From NCBI RefSeq assembly GCF_900114995.1, contig NZ_FOUX01000007.1, positions 310,001 through 374,000 of the forward strand: 64,000 bases of DNA. Direction: 5' to 3'. Below, in pieces: positions 46,101 to 53,479 of the stretch. This DNA comes from Chitinophaga sp. YR627 (GTDB lineage Bacteria > Bacteroidota > Bacteroidia > Chitinophagales > Chitinophagaceae). A model generated the notes under the pieces. The model searched no databases. It was not told where the DNA came from and saw only the letters and a program-made list of their open reading frames with translations. Numbering within the stretch: the first letter of the stretch is position 1; every line of letters begins with the position of its first letter. A program made the position numbers and the translations under genes.

Positions 46101-46604
46101 ATTCACCAGTTTTCGTTCTATTGCGCCAATGAATTCCAGGACTTCCGGTATTACAGGCGCCTGTTCAATATTCCGCACAATCAGATAATCCATCAGACGT
46201 CCCGGCAGCTTTGTCGCAAAATCATTGAGTACAGGGCCGGGAATACCGGTAGGGCCGCTTAGGCCATTGATGGCAGTTGCCACACCGTCAAATCCTTTGA
46301 TCGTATTGACAATAGCCTGTGCAAGGTCTTTGGCGGCATTGAAGATATTGCTGACGTTCTCTGCGTCAATAGCTGTTACCAGACTATTGATCAGTGTCGG
46401 GATTTGCTTCGCGTTATTGTAGGTATCAGCAATGGCACTGGAGAAAGCAGGCACGCCATCTGCCGCAGGCGGGAGTTGTAATCCCAGAGAAGCCAGCAGA
46501 TCCCGCGCTTTCCCGCCGGCAAGCTCCTGCTCCAGGGGAGACAGGAAATGTCCGATCCCCATGGTGATCGCCTCGAATGTACCTATTTGTCTTGCTGATG
46601 CCAT
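43161..46604 (-). CDS. Giant-operon protein C (1147 aa, DUF6603-like)
   Basis: After a helical N-terminal region (1-270), about 700 residues alternate polar and hydrophobic positions with many Gly. Examples are IQLGFGFTLLGLGGLLGLNR, KFLIGPMVKLGWGTPTLISV, FVLSVGGFHPQFNPPPLPFP and YFAVTSNTVQFGCRAEFFYG. This matches what I recall of the DUF6603 family. The pattern suggests a very long amphipathic beta-sheet, such as an open groove or a stacked beta structure, not a classical outer-membrane barrel, because there is no signal peptide and no C-terminal beta signal. The function is unknown. It starts 2 bp after the protease gene and overlaps the next gene by 4 bp. Confidence 0.72.
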   Translation of the reverse strand: MASARQIGTFEAITMGIGHFLSPLEQELAGGKARDLLASLGLQLPPAADGVPAFSSAIADTYNNAKQIPTLINSLVTAIDAENVSNIFNAAKDLAQAIVNTIKGFDGVATAINGLSGPTGIPGPVLNDFATKLPGRLMDYLIVRNIEQAPVIPEVLEFIGAIERKLVNAGSGDPNLPEFEEYRFHVDKLMDFLSAPLDQLKSMYDWGTGSFDGNKLLPALQHLANWAGYPAVIDTSVNPNVLDILFAEISPKTDINPKGITIRLVKKIDVSNTIPFNQGGDWQLEALISGDIEASTAITIQPDGNITFAPPAATVNGDYGVRFTSGKADGTPFIIFGQPGNSRLEVKQFILEAKTKLNFGTSTAPTAPFVISGDIKGGKLIIDTSGADGFINKLLSGIKIENEFELGMGFSSSQGLFFHGSSVLEVRLNVHLSLGPIDINGLYLSFGMQGKEFPIGLATDIKASLGPLNVVVENFGVQAKISVPDDRKGNAGPLNFDIGFKPPKGVGLSIDAGIVKGGGYLYFDFDKGEYAGVLELSIVKIVTVKAIGLITTKLPDGKPGFSLLIIITAEFGTGIQLGFGFTLLGLGGLLGLNRTMLLEPLASGIRTGAINSIMFPPDPVANAPRIISDLRTYFPPYERKFLIGPMVKLGWGTPTLISVAFGIIIEIPGNVAIIGVLRINLPDENVPIVTINVAFVGALEFDKSRIWFFASMFDSRILFMTMEGDMGLLMDFGSNPNFVLSVGGFHPQFNPPPLPFPNPRRIHIDVLRTPVARITAENYFAVTSNTVQFGCRAEFFYGISAFNLHGDFSFDALFQFSPFRFMIDMSFSLGMDVFGVGVFTVRLKLHLSGPAPWNARGTATLSIDLWLFSIDISVDFDITWGEADNPKLPAIDAIPILVIEYNKADNWKAEIPANLTLLVSLRKLDTTIETLVLHPLGTLHISQRAIPLGINVDKVGANPVQDAHLFSVETASPGLTITSIAPQERFAIAQFQEMSDADKLSRPAFQEIDAGVELAYSGKQLGSSKVTKRIVRYEVKINDVDGKRRAFRWFKNIGTLFFHWLGGNAVSYSALSYSRKIAMVPTLADDRIKVAQPGYVVAGVNDNKPLSSAPVFASEAHAHDYLQKTFINNPGMIEEIHVIPTFEATAV

Positions 46605-46606
46605 TG

Positions 46607-48142
46607 CTAAATGAGTTTAGGTATAGACGGGGATGGAATGCTTTCAATCAATCCGGTAGCCTTGCAGACAGCCGCAATCGCATCCAGACTTTGCGTATGA
46701 CAGAGGGAGGTGAGGATCGCTTCTCTGTAATGCAGCAGGTCCTGTTTTAATGCAGCAGATCCATGTGCATGCAGCGTGTTCTCCATTGCCAATAGCAGAT
46801 CTTCCCGCGAAATATCATTGATGTGTAAGGGGAGTTCATACCCTGTTTCCCTTGCCGCACGGGCAAGAGCTGCAACATATGCAGGTCCATGGTTACGTTG
46901 CCAGATGAGGGTTACAGGGCGTTTATGATTGATGAGTTGCAGGACTTCGGCATGATGTTTTTCGTACAACTGATAAAGTACGCTGTCCTTATTTGCATCA
47001 CGTAGGGCTTCCAGTTGATTGTCTGTTGTGACAGGCGCTGATCTGCTGATGGTGCGTGTTTTGATTGTATCACGTCTGCCTGCATCTGTCGAAGACAGGG
47101 TAATAGGGAATGTGCCGGTAGTTAACGCTGCCAGCACATTCGCGATGTTATTGGCAAAGGTTATGTCCACGGAATTGGTCGTTTCATCACCACCGTGTAA
47201 CAAGGCAACAATTTTGTTATCTGCATTGAGGATGACAGAGCCGGAATCTCCATTGTTGGAGAAGGCGAACTTGCACACCTGTGTGCCTGTATGCATATCA
47301 GATACCTGATAAGTTTCTGTGGAATGAGGGATCACCAGTACCTGGTCGGGAATGATGGTGATCGTGCCTCCGGCAGGGTCTGTACCTGCAACAGCGGCAT
47401 CACCGATATGTACGACCACACCAGTGGTAAATCCGGAGCGGGCGCCTATCTTTCTGACCACACCACCAACTACTGCCGCGGCGGTAGGAGGAGAGGCGAC
47501 TTCCAGTACTTCGGATGTGGCGTCATTGGTGATCTGTAGATTGAGTCCTGCTGTCCATTCTTCATCTATGCGTGCGATGGCACAATCGACAACATTATTT
47601 TTGATGCCAAATAACACTTTGCCGATGGCGTTATCGTCTCCACATTCGCAGCAACAGCACTTGCTGACGTCTCCTAATTTGGGTTGCGCTACTTTATCGT
47701 TTGCTGTATTACCGATTACGTGTTTGTTGGTGAGTAATATCACGCTGTCGTCAGCGGTAAGTCTGCCGAACCAGCCAAGTGTACCATAAGAGGTAGAGTT
47801 GATGGAGATGGCTATTCCAGCTTGTAATGGCCTGTGTTTGGTGAGTGTTCTGCGTTCAGTACCGCATACGTCAGGCCGTGGTTTGACGACGTAAGGTTTT
47901 AGTACATCCGTCTTTACACCTGCAATAACAGAGGGGACCACTTCTTCTGGCTTCAGTTCATTCAGTGGTTTTTTCTCTTCTACAAATACGCGGAAGGCTA
48001 TTTCATCAGTGAAGGTGTCATTGGATTCCTTGATGCCGATTCCCACTGCTATAACATTTGGTATCTGCAATAGGGATTGCTTTACACTTTCGAGGTTGCT
48101 CAGCATCTCGTTTTGTTGTGAATGCAGTTCGTTGGGGTTCAT
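46607..48142 (-). CDS. Giant-operon protein B: trypsin-like serine protease with Cys cluster
   Basis: This 511-residue protein shows a chymotrypsin-type triad: H141 (LLTNKHVIG), D186 (NNVVDCAIARID) and S300 (NNGDSGSVIL). An N-terminal module (about 25-85, IPNVIAVGIGIK... IAGVKTDVL) typically precedes such proteases in bacteria. Between His and Asp lies KCCCCECGDD (C162-C165, C167), probably a metal site. Residues 370-511 are helical. There is no signal peptide, so it should act in the cytoplasm, or at the membrane with protein A. It may process one or more of the giant proteins of its operon. It starts 8 bp after the gene for protein A. Confidence 0.8.
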   Translation of the reverse strand: MNPNELHSQQNEMLSNLESVKQSLLQIPNVIAVGIGIKESNDTFTDEIAFRVFVEEKKPLNELKPEEVVPSVIAGVKTDVLKPYVVKPRPDVCGTERRTLTKHRPLQAGIAISINSTSYGTLGWFGRLTADDSVILLTNKHVIGNTANDKVAQPKLGDVSKCCCCECGDDNAIGKVLFGIKNNVVDCAIARIDEEWTAGLNLQITNDATSEVLEVASPPTAAAVVGGVVRKIGARSGFTTGVVVHIGDAAVAGTDPAGGTITIIPDQVLVIPHSTETYQVSDMHTGTQVCKFAFSNNGDSGSVILNADNKIVALLHGGDETTNSVDITFANNIANVLAALTTGTFPITLSSTDAGRRDTIKTRTISRSAPVTTDNQLEALRDANKDSVLYQLYEKHHAEVLQLINHKRPVTLIWQRNHGPAYVAALARAARETGYELPLHINDISREDLLLAMENTLHAHGSAALKQDLLHYREAILTSLCHTQSLDAIAAVCKATGLIESIPSPSIPKLI

Positions 48143-48150
48143 TGTTGCAG

Positions 48151-48546
48151 TTATTTTGTATGAAATCGCAATTTGTCAGGGGCGAACTCCACGCCGATGG
48201 TAACGCTGCTGCCCGGACTATCTTTCATCGTTACAAAAAACTCCTTCACCGGCGGATCAGAGCGTAACATACCATGTCCGGCTTCCACCTGACTGATGCA
48301 GGGGTGGGAAGACAGCCATTGAATGATCGCTGCTATATTTGCCTGTTGATTGGCGCCGGCGTTGAGGGTACGCAAAAAGCTGTCCGTCTGCTGTTGCAAT
48401 ACGCGGCGGTCATTGCCCGATAAGGCATTACAAAAATCTTCTCCCATGACAGCATTACATTTAGTATAATAAAATAAACCAACGACTGCTATGGCAAACA
48501 GTCCGCCTTTAAGTGCGCCCGGTATTGTGGTGATGATGCCATACAT
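48151..48546 (-). CDS. Giant-operon protein A (131 aa, membrane anchored)
   Basis: This is the first gene of the operon. One hydrophobic helix (about residues 10-27, GALKGGLFAIAVVGLFYY) is followed by a soluble region with three cysteines (C30, C38 and one near residue 83) and a beta-type C-terminus (SVTIGVEFAPDKLRF). It resembles no family I know. As a signal-anchored protein it could hold the complex at the inner membrane. The stop is 8 bp before the protease gene. Confidence 0.65.
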   Translation of the reverse strand: MYGIITTIPGALKGGLFAIAVVGLFYYTKCNAVMGEDFCNALSGNDRRVLQQQTDSFLRTLNAGANQQANIAAIIQWLSSHPCISQVEAGHGMLRSDPPVKEFFVTMKDSPGSSVTIGVEFAPDKLRFHTK

Positions 48547-48961
48547 AGTGGGGCAGTTATGAATAGCTACGCAACCGGGTTTTTCAGAAACCGGTTTGTC
48601 TTCGGACAGAAATGACGGTATACTTAAATAGACTTGCTGATAATGACTGTACTATTGGCTTTTCCTTGCTGTTGTGACTTTGGGGTAATAATAAATGATC
48701 AGGAATTTGGGGGACTCACTAAACAATAACACAGATCCATATTATAAGGAAAAGTTAGGACTATTTTTGATAACTACAAAAAGGAGCTAAAAAAAAGCTG
48801 CCCGGATAGATTGATATCCAACGATATAAGCAGGCCTGTAAAAATATGAAACCCGCGTAATACAAGGAGATTACGCGGGTTTTGTGTTGTCAGATTGATA
48901 CTGAATAATAGCTAAAATTAAATAGTGAATATCTTCTGATACTCATGAAAAGATATGATAG
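48547..48961. other. Intergenic region upstream of the giant operon
   Basis: This 415-base region must contain the operon's promoter, but I find no good -33/-7 pair on the minus strand. It has a small hairpin (AACCGG 48573-48578 with CCGGTT 48591-48596) in the likely leader and the MHS-transporter terminator at 48849-48882. No gene is seen. Confidence 0.5.
48849..48882 (-). terminator. Terminator after the MHS transporter gene
   Basis: A 13-bp perfect stem (48849-48861 with 48870-48882, 8-base loop) is followed on the minus strand by CATATTTTT. It separates the transporter from the giant operon, which is on the same strand. Confidence 0.82.
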
Positions 48962-50446
48962 CTACTCCTCACTGATCATATTCTTTTTAATCCCCGTGAC
49001 GCCTATCACGAAGCAGACCAGCGCAATCGCGATGGGATATAATAGTCCCGCCAGGTGATTATGCGTTTCAGTAACGAGTAATGTGGCTACTGTAGGCAAC
49101 AATCCACCGAAGACGCCATTACCGATGTGATAAGGTAACGACATGGAAGTATACCGTATCCTGGTGGGGAATAATTCTACGAGGAATGCGGCAATGGGGC
49201 CGTATACCATAGTTACAAAAACCACCTGTATGAATACCAGTAAGATCAGTTGCCAGAGCTGTGTATTGCTCACGATCACTTCTTTGATGGTTTCTGTTTT
49301 TCCATCAGTGGAGATCGTTGTTTCCCGGAATCTTGCGCCATCCGTGTAAGCGGTCGTTTTCACGGTTTTCTCGATGTTCTGCATTTTGTCATTACGACTG
49401 ATGGAATTCTCAATACTGAAACGGGGAACATCTTCTGTTTTCTTACTGAGATCACCGATATGATCCATACCGGCATAGATCGGGTAGTAAGCAAGAGCGG
49501 CTACCAGCATGCCGGTCATCATGATCTTCTTACGGCCGATCTTATCAGATAATTTACCGAAGTAAATAAAGAAAGGAGTGCCAAGTAACAGGGCGACGGC
49601 GATAATGATATTGGACTGTACAAATTCTACCTGCATTGTCTTCTGGAGGAATGACAACGCATAAAACTGACCTGTGTACCAGATCACGCCCTGGCCCATG
49701 GCAGCACCGAAGAGAGCCAGTAATACCAGACGCAGGTTTTCTTTTTTACCAAAACTTTCTTTGATGGGATTGAGTGAGGTTTTGCCTTCCGATTTTAGTT
49801 TGGCAAACAGGGGCGATTCTTTCAACCGGATCCTGATGTAATACGACATCACGACCAGCAAAATGGACAGCCAGAAGGGAATACGCCAGCCCCAGGCGTT
49901 GAAGTCTTCCGGTGTCAGACTGGAACGGGTCAGCAGGATCACAGCCAGTGAGACGAACAGGCCGAGGGTGGCGGTCGTCTGAATAAAACTGGTGTAATAT
50001 CCCCGCTGGTCATGCGGAGAATGCTCCGCGACATAGGTGGCAGCGCCTCCGTATTCACCACCAAGTGCAAGACCCTGTAGCAAACGGAGCACCAATACGA
50101 TGATCGGTGCCATAATACCAATGCTGTCATAACCGGGTACCAGTCCGATGGCAAAGGTAGAACCACCCATGATCAAAAGGGTGAGCAGGAAGGTGTACTT
50201 ACGTCCGGTAAGGTCACCCAGCCGGCCAAAGACGATGGCCCCAAAAGGGCGAACAATGAATCCCACGGCAAAAGTCGCCAATGTGGCAATGTAGGCCAGA
50301 TCAGGATTGCTGGGCGGAAAGAACTTCTGGGCGATAATGGCGGACAGACTACCAAAAATGTAGAAGTCATACCATTCAATCAGTGTCCCAGCGGAAGAGG
50401 CCAGTATTACCTGCCAGATGGATTGTGAGATTTTGCTGTTGTTCAT
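48962..50446 (-). CDS. MHS-family (metabolite:H+ symporter) MFS transporter
   Basis: This 494-residue protein has twelve hydrophobic helices and clear MHS signatures: SSAGTLIEWYDFYIFG at the start, GRLGDLTGRKYTFL, and LRLLQGLALGGEYGGAATYVAEH. Relatives carry proline/betaine, shikimate, citrate or alpha-ketoglutarate with protons. A hydrophilic insert of about 60 residues (around 325-390, with KKTEDVPRFSIEN and FRETTISTDGKTET) makes it longer than the usual 430 residues. The substrate is unknown. It is a single gene, separated from the giant operon by a terminator. Confidence 0.87.
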   Translation of the reverse strand: MNNSKISQSIWQVILASSAGTLIEWYDFYIFGSLSAIIAQKFFPPSNPDLAYIATLATFAVGFIVRPFGAIVFGRLGDLTGRKYTFLLTLLIMGGSTFAIGLVPGYDSIGIMAPIIVLVLRLLQGLALGGEYGGAATYVAEHSPHDQRGYYTSFIQTTATLGLFVSLAVILLTRSSLTPEDFNAWGWRIPFWLSILLVVMSYYIRIRLKESPLFAKLKSEGKTSLNPIKESFGKKENLRLVLLALFGAAMGQGVIWYTGQFYALSFLQKTMQVEFVQSNIIIAVALLLGTPFFIYFGKLSDKIGRKKIMMTGMLVAALAYYPIYAGMDHIGDLSKKTEDVPRFSIENSISRNDKMQNIEKTVKTTAYTDGARFRETTISTDGKTETIKEVIVSNTQLWQLILLVFIQVVFVTMVYGPIAAFLVELFPTRIRYTSMSLPYHIGNGVFGGLLPTVATLLVTETHNHLAGLLYPIAIALVCFVIGVTGIKKNMISEE

Positions 50447-50619
50447 AGACGTGTACGTGGTTACTTGGTTGATATCGATGTATAATATAGGGAAATTGTT
50501 GTAAATGTTATAGTATTTACATATTTAAATAGGGGAAAAGAGCTTGAAATACGTCCTTTATTATGAGTATCTTCAATGTACTTTATTCAGGCTTCCGGAC
50601 AGTACCACACTAATCATAT

Positions 50620-52860
50620 ATGCGTAAACGACTGGCTTTAGTTATTATCTTCATTTTTTTACTGTTTCCTGTGGTGATTTTCGCGCAGGAAAGGGCAAAA
50701 AGACCTAAAATAGGGTTGACACTCAGTGGCGGTGGCGCTAAAGGACTGGCGCATATAGGTATATTACAGGCGCTGGATAGTGCCGGATTGAAGGTGGATT
50801 ATGTAACCGGTACCAGTATGGGCAGCATCGTCGGATCCCTCTATGCCATGGGTTATTCCGGTGATGCTATTGAAAAACTCGCCCGGCAGATGGACTGGGA
50901 TAATCTCTTTTCTAACCAGCCGACCCTGACAGATATCTCCTACGAAGAAAAGCGCGAATACAACAAATATCTGATAGAGATTCCCTTTGAATATGGAAAG
51001 CCAAAACTGGCTTCCGGTGTAATTGCCGGCGAACAGCTATGGCTGGAACTGGCCCGTCTGTGTTGGCCGGTTAACAATGTTAGAGATTTCTCAAAATTCA
51101 ATATTCCATTTAAATGTATTGCGACAGACGTCACTACAGGAGAAGTGGTCACCCTGGATACCGGTGATATCGTAACTTCTATACGCGCCAGTATGGCTAT
51201 CCCCTCTGTATTTACGGCGGTAAAGATCGGTGACAGAAAGCTGGTGGATGGTGGCGTCGTACGTAACTTCCCCGTGATCACGGCAAAGGAAATGGGGGCC
51301 GACCTGGTGATAGGATCCAATGTAAGTGGCGGTCTGCGTAAAGCGGATCAGCTGGTAACACCCCTGGATATCATTTATCAGCTGGGTTTTTACAAAGATG
51401 CCGATGATTTTAAACAGGCTAAGAAACTGACAGACATTTATATACAACATCATCTCGATGATTACAGTGCTGCCAGTTTCGGAAGCGTAGATTCATTACT
51501 GGAAATAGGGAAGAAGAAAGGAAATGAAATGTATCCGCTCTTTAAACAGATGGCGGATTCACTCAATGCCCTGTACCCACCGGACAAACCTTTTGTGAAG
51601 GACCGCTTACCATTTACACCGGATATCGAACTGGTAGACATTAGCGTAACTGGTCTGGTGCATTCGGATGTCGACTTTTTCCTGGGAAGATTAGGATTGG
51701 TGAAAGGTGGATGTTATACGCCGCAGGATATTAAAGATGCCGTCCTGAATGTATTTGGCACGCGTTTCTATAAGATGATCACTTATCACCTGAATCCGCA
51801 GGGTGACAGTAAAAGTATCATGGATATCCAGGTGGAGGAGAACCCACTTACCTATGTCAAATTTGCATTGCAGTATAATAGTTTTACGAATGCCAGTGCG
51901 ATCATCAACATCACACAGCGTAATTTCGTAGTGCCCAACTCCCGTGCTTTTGTAAGTCTGGCAATCAGTGAGAATCCAAGAGTACAGGGAGAGTTCTTCA
52001 AGTACCTTGGACCTAAGCGGAACTTTGGTTTCGGACTGGGCGTTTATTTTGAAGACGATGCACTTTCCCTATACAAGGATTTAAAAAGACAGATGGAGTA
52101 TCACCTGAAATACCTGAACGGTGAAGCGAAGTTCCAGTATACCCTGAATAGTATGATGGCAATGGGTTTAGGAACACGTTATGAGTTTATGAATATCAGT
52201 CCGCGCTATGAATCGGTGGAGGTGCTGAGAGGTAATGGTAATCAGCTGAACAGTTTCCTGTTCTTTGGTGTGAACTCACTGGACAGAAAAATTTATCCGC
52301 ATCGTGGGATGGATCTACAGTTCGAATCCGGTTGGGTATACCATCAGCAGACGGGCTACAGAGTGTATAAAGATGGCGTCGAGATCATGCCATCCGATTA
52401 TGGCTTTAATTTCAATGATTACCAGCGTACGATCCTGCAGGCAAAATACAATGTACCATTCAATGCAAGAAATACCTTCCAGGTACAGATGGGGGGAGCA
52501 GCTAATTTCACACACCGGCAGGGACCGATCAACGCATTTCTGTTGGGTGGTTTGAATAACGTGATCCGTAATCAGTTACCACTGGTAGGCATCAGAGAGG
52601 CGGAGATCACCACTTCAAGCGCAGCAACCATGCAATTATCCTGGCAATATGAATTTATGCGGAACACTTATGCGATACCACGCGCGGGCGTCGCTGTATA
52701 CGACTTCCTGGGAGATGTGTCGTCTAAATATAAATATTTTAGTGGTTATGGGGTAACAGGTGGGTATTCGTCTTTTATGGGACCTATAGAAGCGTCCGTG
52801 ATGTATTGTGACCAGGACGGACGCTTACGGATGTATGTCAACATCGGATTTAACTTCTAG
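50620..52860 (+). CDS. Patatin-like phospholipase fused to an outer-membrane barrel
   Basis: This 746-residue protein has a signal peptide (about 1-22) and a patatin domain (about 28-300) with the oxyanion loop GGGAKG (38-42), nucleophile S66 in GTSMG, and catalytic D210 in DGG. A POTRA-like segment (about 330-410) and a 16-strand-type barrel with terminal F (VNIGFNF) follow. This is the PlpD-like (type Vd) layout: the lipase is either exported or held at the outer membrane. Phospholipase A activity is expected. The stop overlaps the MiaE stop by 4 bases. Confidence 0.87.
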   Translation: MRKRLALVIIFIFLLFPVVIFAQERAKRPKIGLTLSGGGAKGLAHIGILQALDSAGLKVDYVTGTSMGSIVGSLYAMGYSGDAIEKLARQMDWDNLFSNQPTLTDISYEEKREYNKYLIEIPFEYGKPKLASGVIAGEQLWLELARLCWPVNNVRDFSKFNIPFKCIATDVTTGEVVTLDTGDIVTSIRASMAIPSVFTAVKIGDRKLVDGGVVRNFPVITAKEMGADLVIGSNVSGGLRKADQLVTPLDIIYQLGFYKDADDFKQAKKLTDIYIQHHLDDYSAASFGSVDSLLEIGKKKGNEMYPLFKQMADSLNALYPPDKPFVKDRLPFTPDIELVDISVTGLVHSDVDFFLGRLGLVKGGCYTPQDIKDAVLNVFGTRFYKMITYHLNPQGDSKSIMDIQVEENPLTYVKFALQYNSFTNASAIINITQRNFVVPNSRAFVSLAISENPRVQGEFFKYLGPKRNFGFGLGVYFEDDALSLYKDLKRQMEYHLKYLNGEAKFQYTLNSMMAMGLGTRYEFMNISPRYESVEVLRGNGNQLNSFLFFGVNSLDRKIYPHRGMDLQFESGWVYHQQTGYRVYKDGVEIMPSDYGFNFNDYQRTILQAKYNVPFNARNTFQVQMGGAANFTHRQGPINAFLLGGLNNVIRNQLPLVGIREAEITTSSAATMQLSWQYEFMRNTYAIPRAGVAVYDFLGDVSSKYKYFSGYGVTGGYSSFMGPIEASVMYCDQDGRLRMYVNIGFNF

Positions 52861-53453
52861 TGCATCCTGTCCCCACGCACTTCCAGATTGTTCATAATAT
52901 CCGCTTCCAGTGTCAGCCATTCCTGCCAGCGGGTTTTTACTTTTTCTTCCGGCACATATTCTCTGGCTAAGTCAATGAACAGGCGGTAATGTCCTGCTTC
53001 GGATATCATGAATTTACGGTAGAATTCTTTCAGGTATTCATCTTCCAGTCCTTCGCTCAGCAGACGGAAACGCTCGGCGCTACGGGCTTCTATCAGGGCG
53101 AATATCAGTAGTCTGTCCAGCAGCACGCTCTGCGGATCACCTCCTTTATTCTGGTGTTCCATCAGGGCATTCACATACATATCTTTTCGCTGTTTACCAA
53201 GGGAGAACCCTCGTTTACGCATTTCGGCCAGTACCTGGCGGAAATGGCCCCATTCTTCTGTAACAATAGGAGCGAGTTCCTGAACCAGTTTATCTTTCTC
53301 AGGATAGCGCTGGATCAGGGAAATACAGGAGGTAGCGGCTTTCTGTTCGCAGAAGGCATGGTCAGTCAGAATTTCTTCCAGAGAGATCGCGGCCAGGTTT
53401 ACCCAGCGTGGATCAGTAGGAAGATGCAGACCTAATATGGAGACTTTACTCAT
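52857..53453 (-). CDS. miaE: tRNA 2-methylthio-N6-isopentenyladenosine-37 hydroxylase
   Basis: This 198-residue protein matches the MiaE family: LEEILTDHAFCEQKAATS, VTEEWGHFRQVL and FMISEAGHYRLF supply the Glu and His ligands of the ferritin-like diiron centre. It hydroxylates the isopentenyl group of modified A37 in tRNAs reading UNN codons, using O2. Predicted transcription from a -7 element 4 bases before the ATG would give a leaderless message. It diverges from the bioF-like gene. Confidence 0.9.
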   Translation of the reverse strand: MSKVSILGLHLPTDPRWVNLAAISLEEILTDHAFCEQKAATSCISLIQRYPEKDKLVQELAPIVTEEWGHFRQVLAEMRKRGFSLGKQRKDMYVNALMEHQNKGGDPQSVLLDRLLIFALIEARSAERFRLLSEGLEDEYLKEFYRKFMISEAGHYRLFIDLAREYVPEEKVKTRWQEWLTLEADIMNNLEVRGDRMH

Positions 53454-53457
53454 AGGG

Positions 53458-53475
53458 CAAAGTTACTTAGCTTTG
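53458..53475. promoter_or_regulatory. Back-to-back -7 elements between miaE and the bioF-like gene
   Basis: The 26-bp gap holds CAAAGTTA (53458-53465; TAACTTTG on the minus strand) and TAGCTTTG (53468-53475, plus strand), both full TAnnTTTG matches. Each ends 4 bases before the start codon of its gene. Transcription would start at or next to the ATG on both sides. Neither has a clear -33 TTTG. Confidence 0.55.
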
Positions 53476-53479
53476 GGAG

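Noticed and set aside
32277..48546. Extracellular contractile injection system or type VI secretion locus
   Set aside because: No sheath, tube, baseplate, spike or AAA+ ATPase-like protein is recognisable among the six genes or their neighbours.
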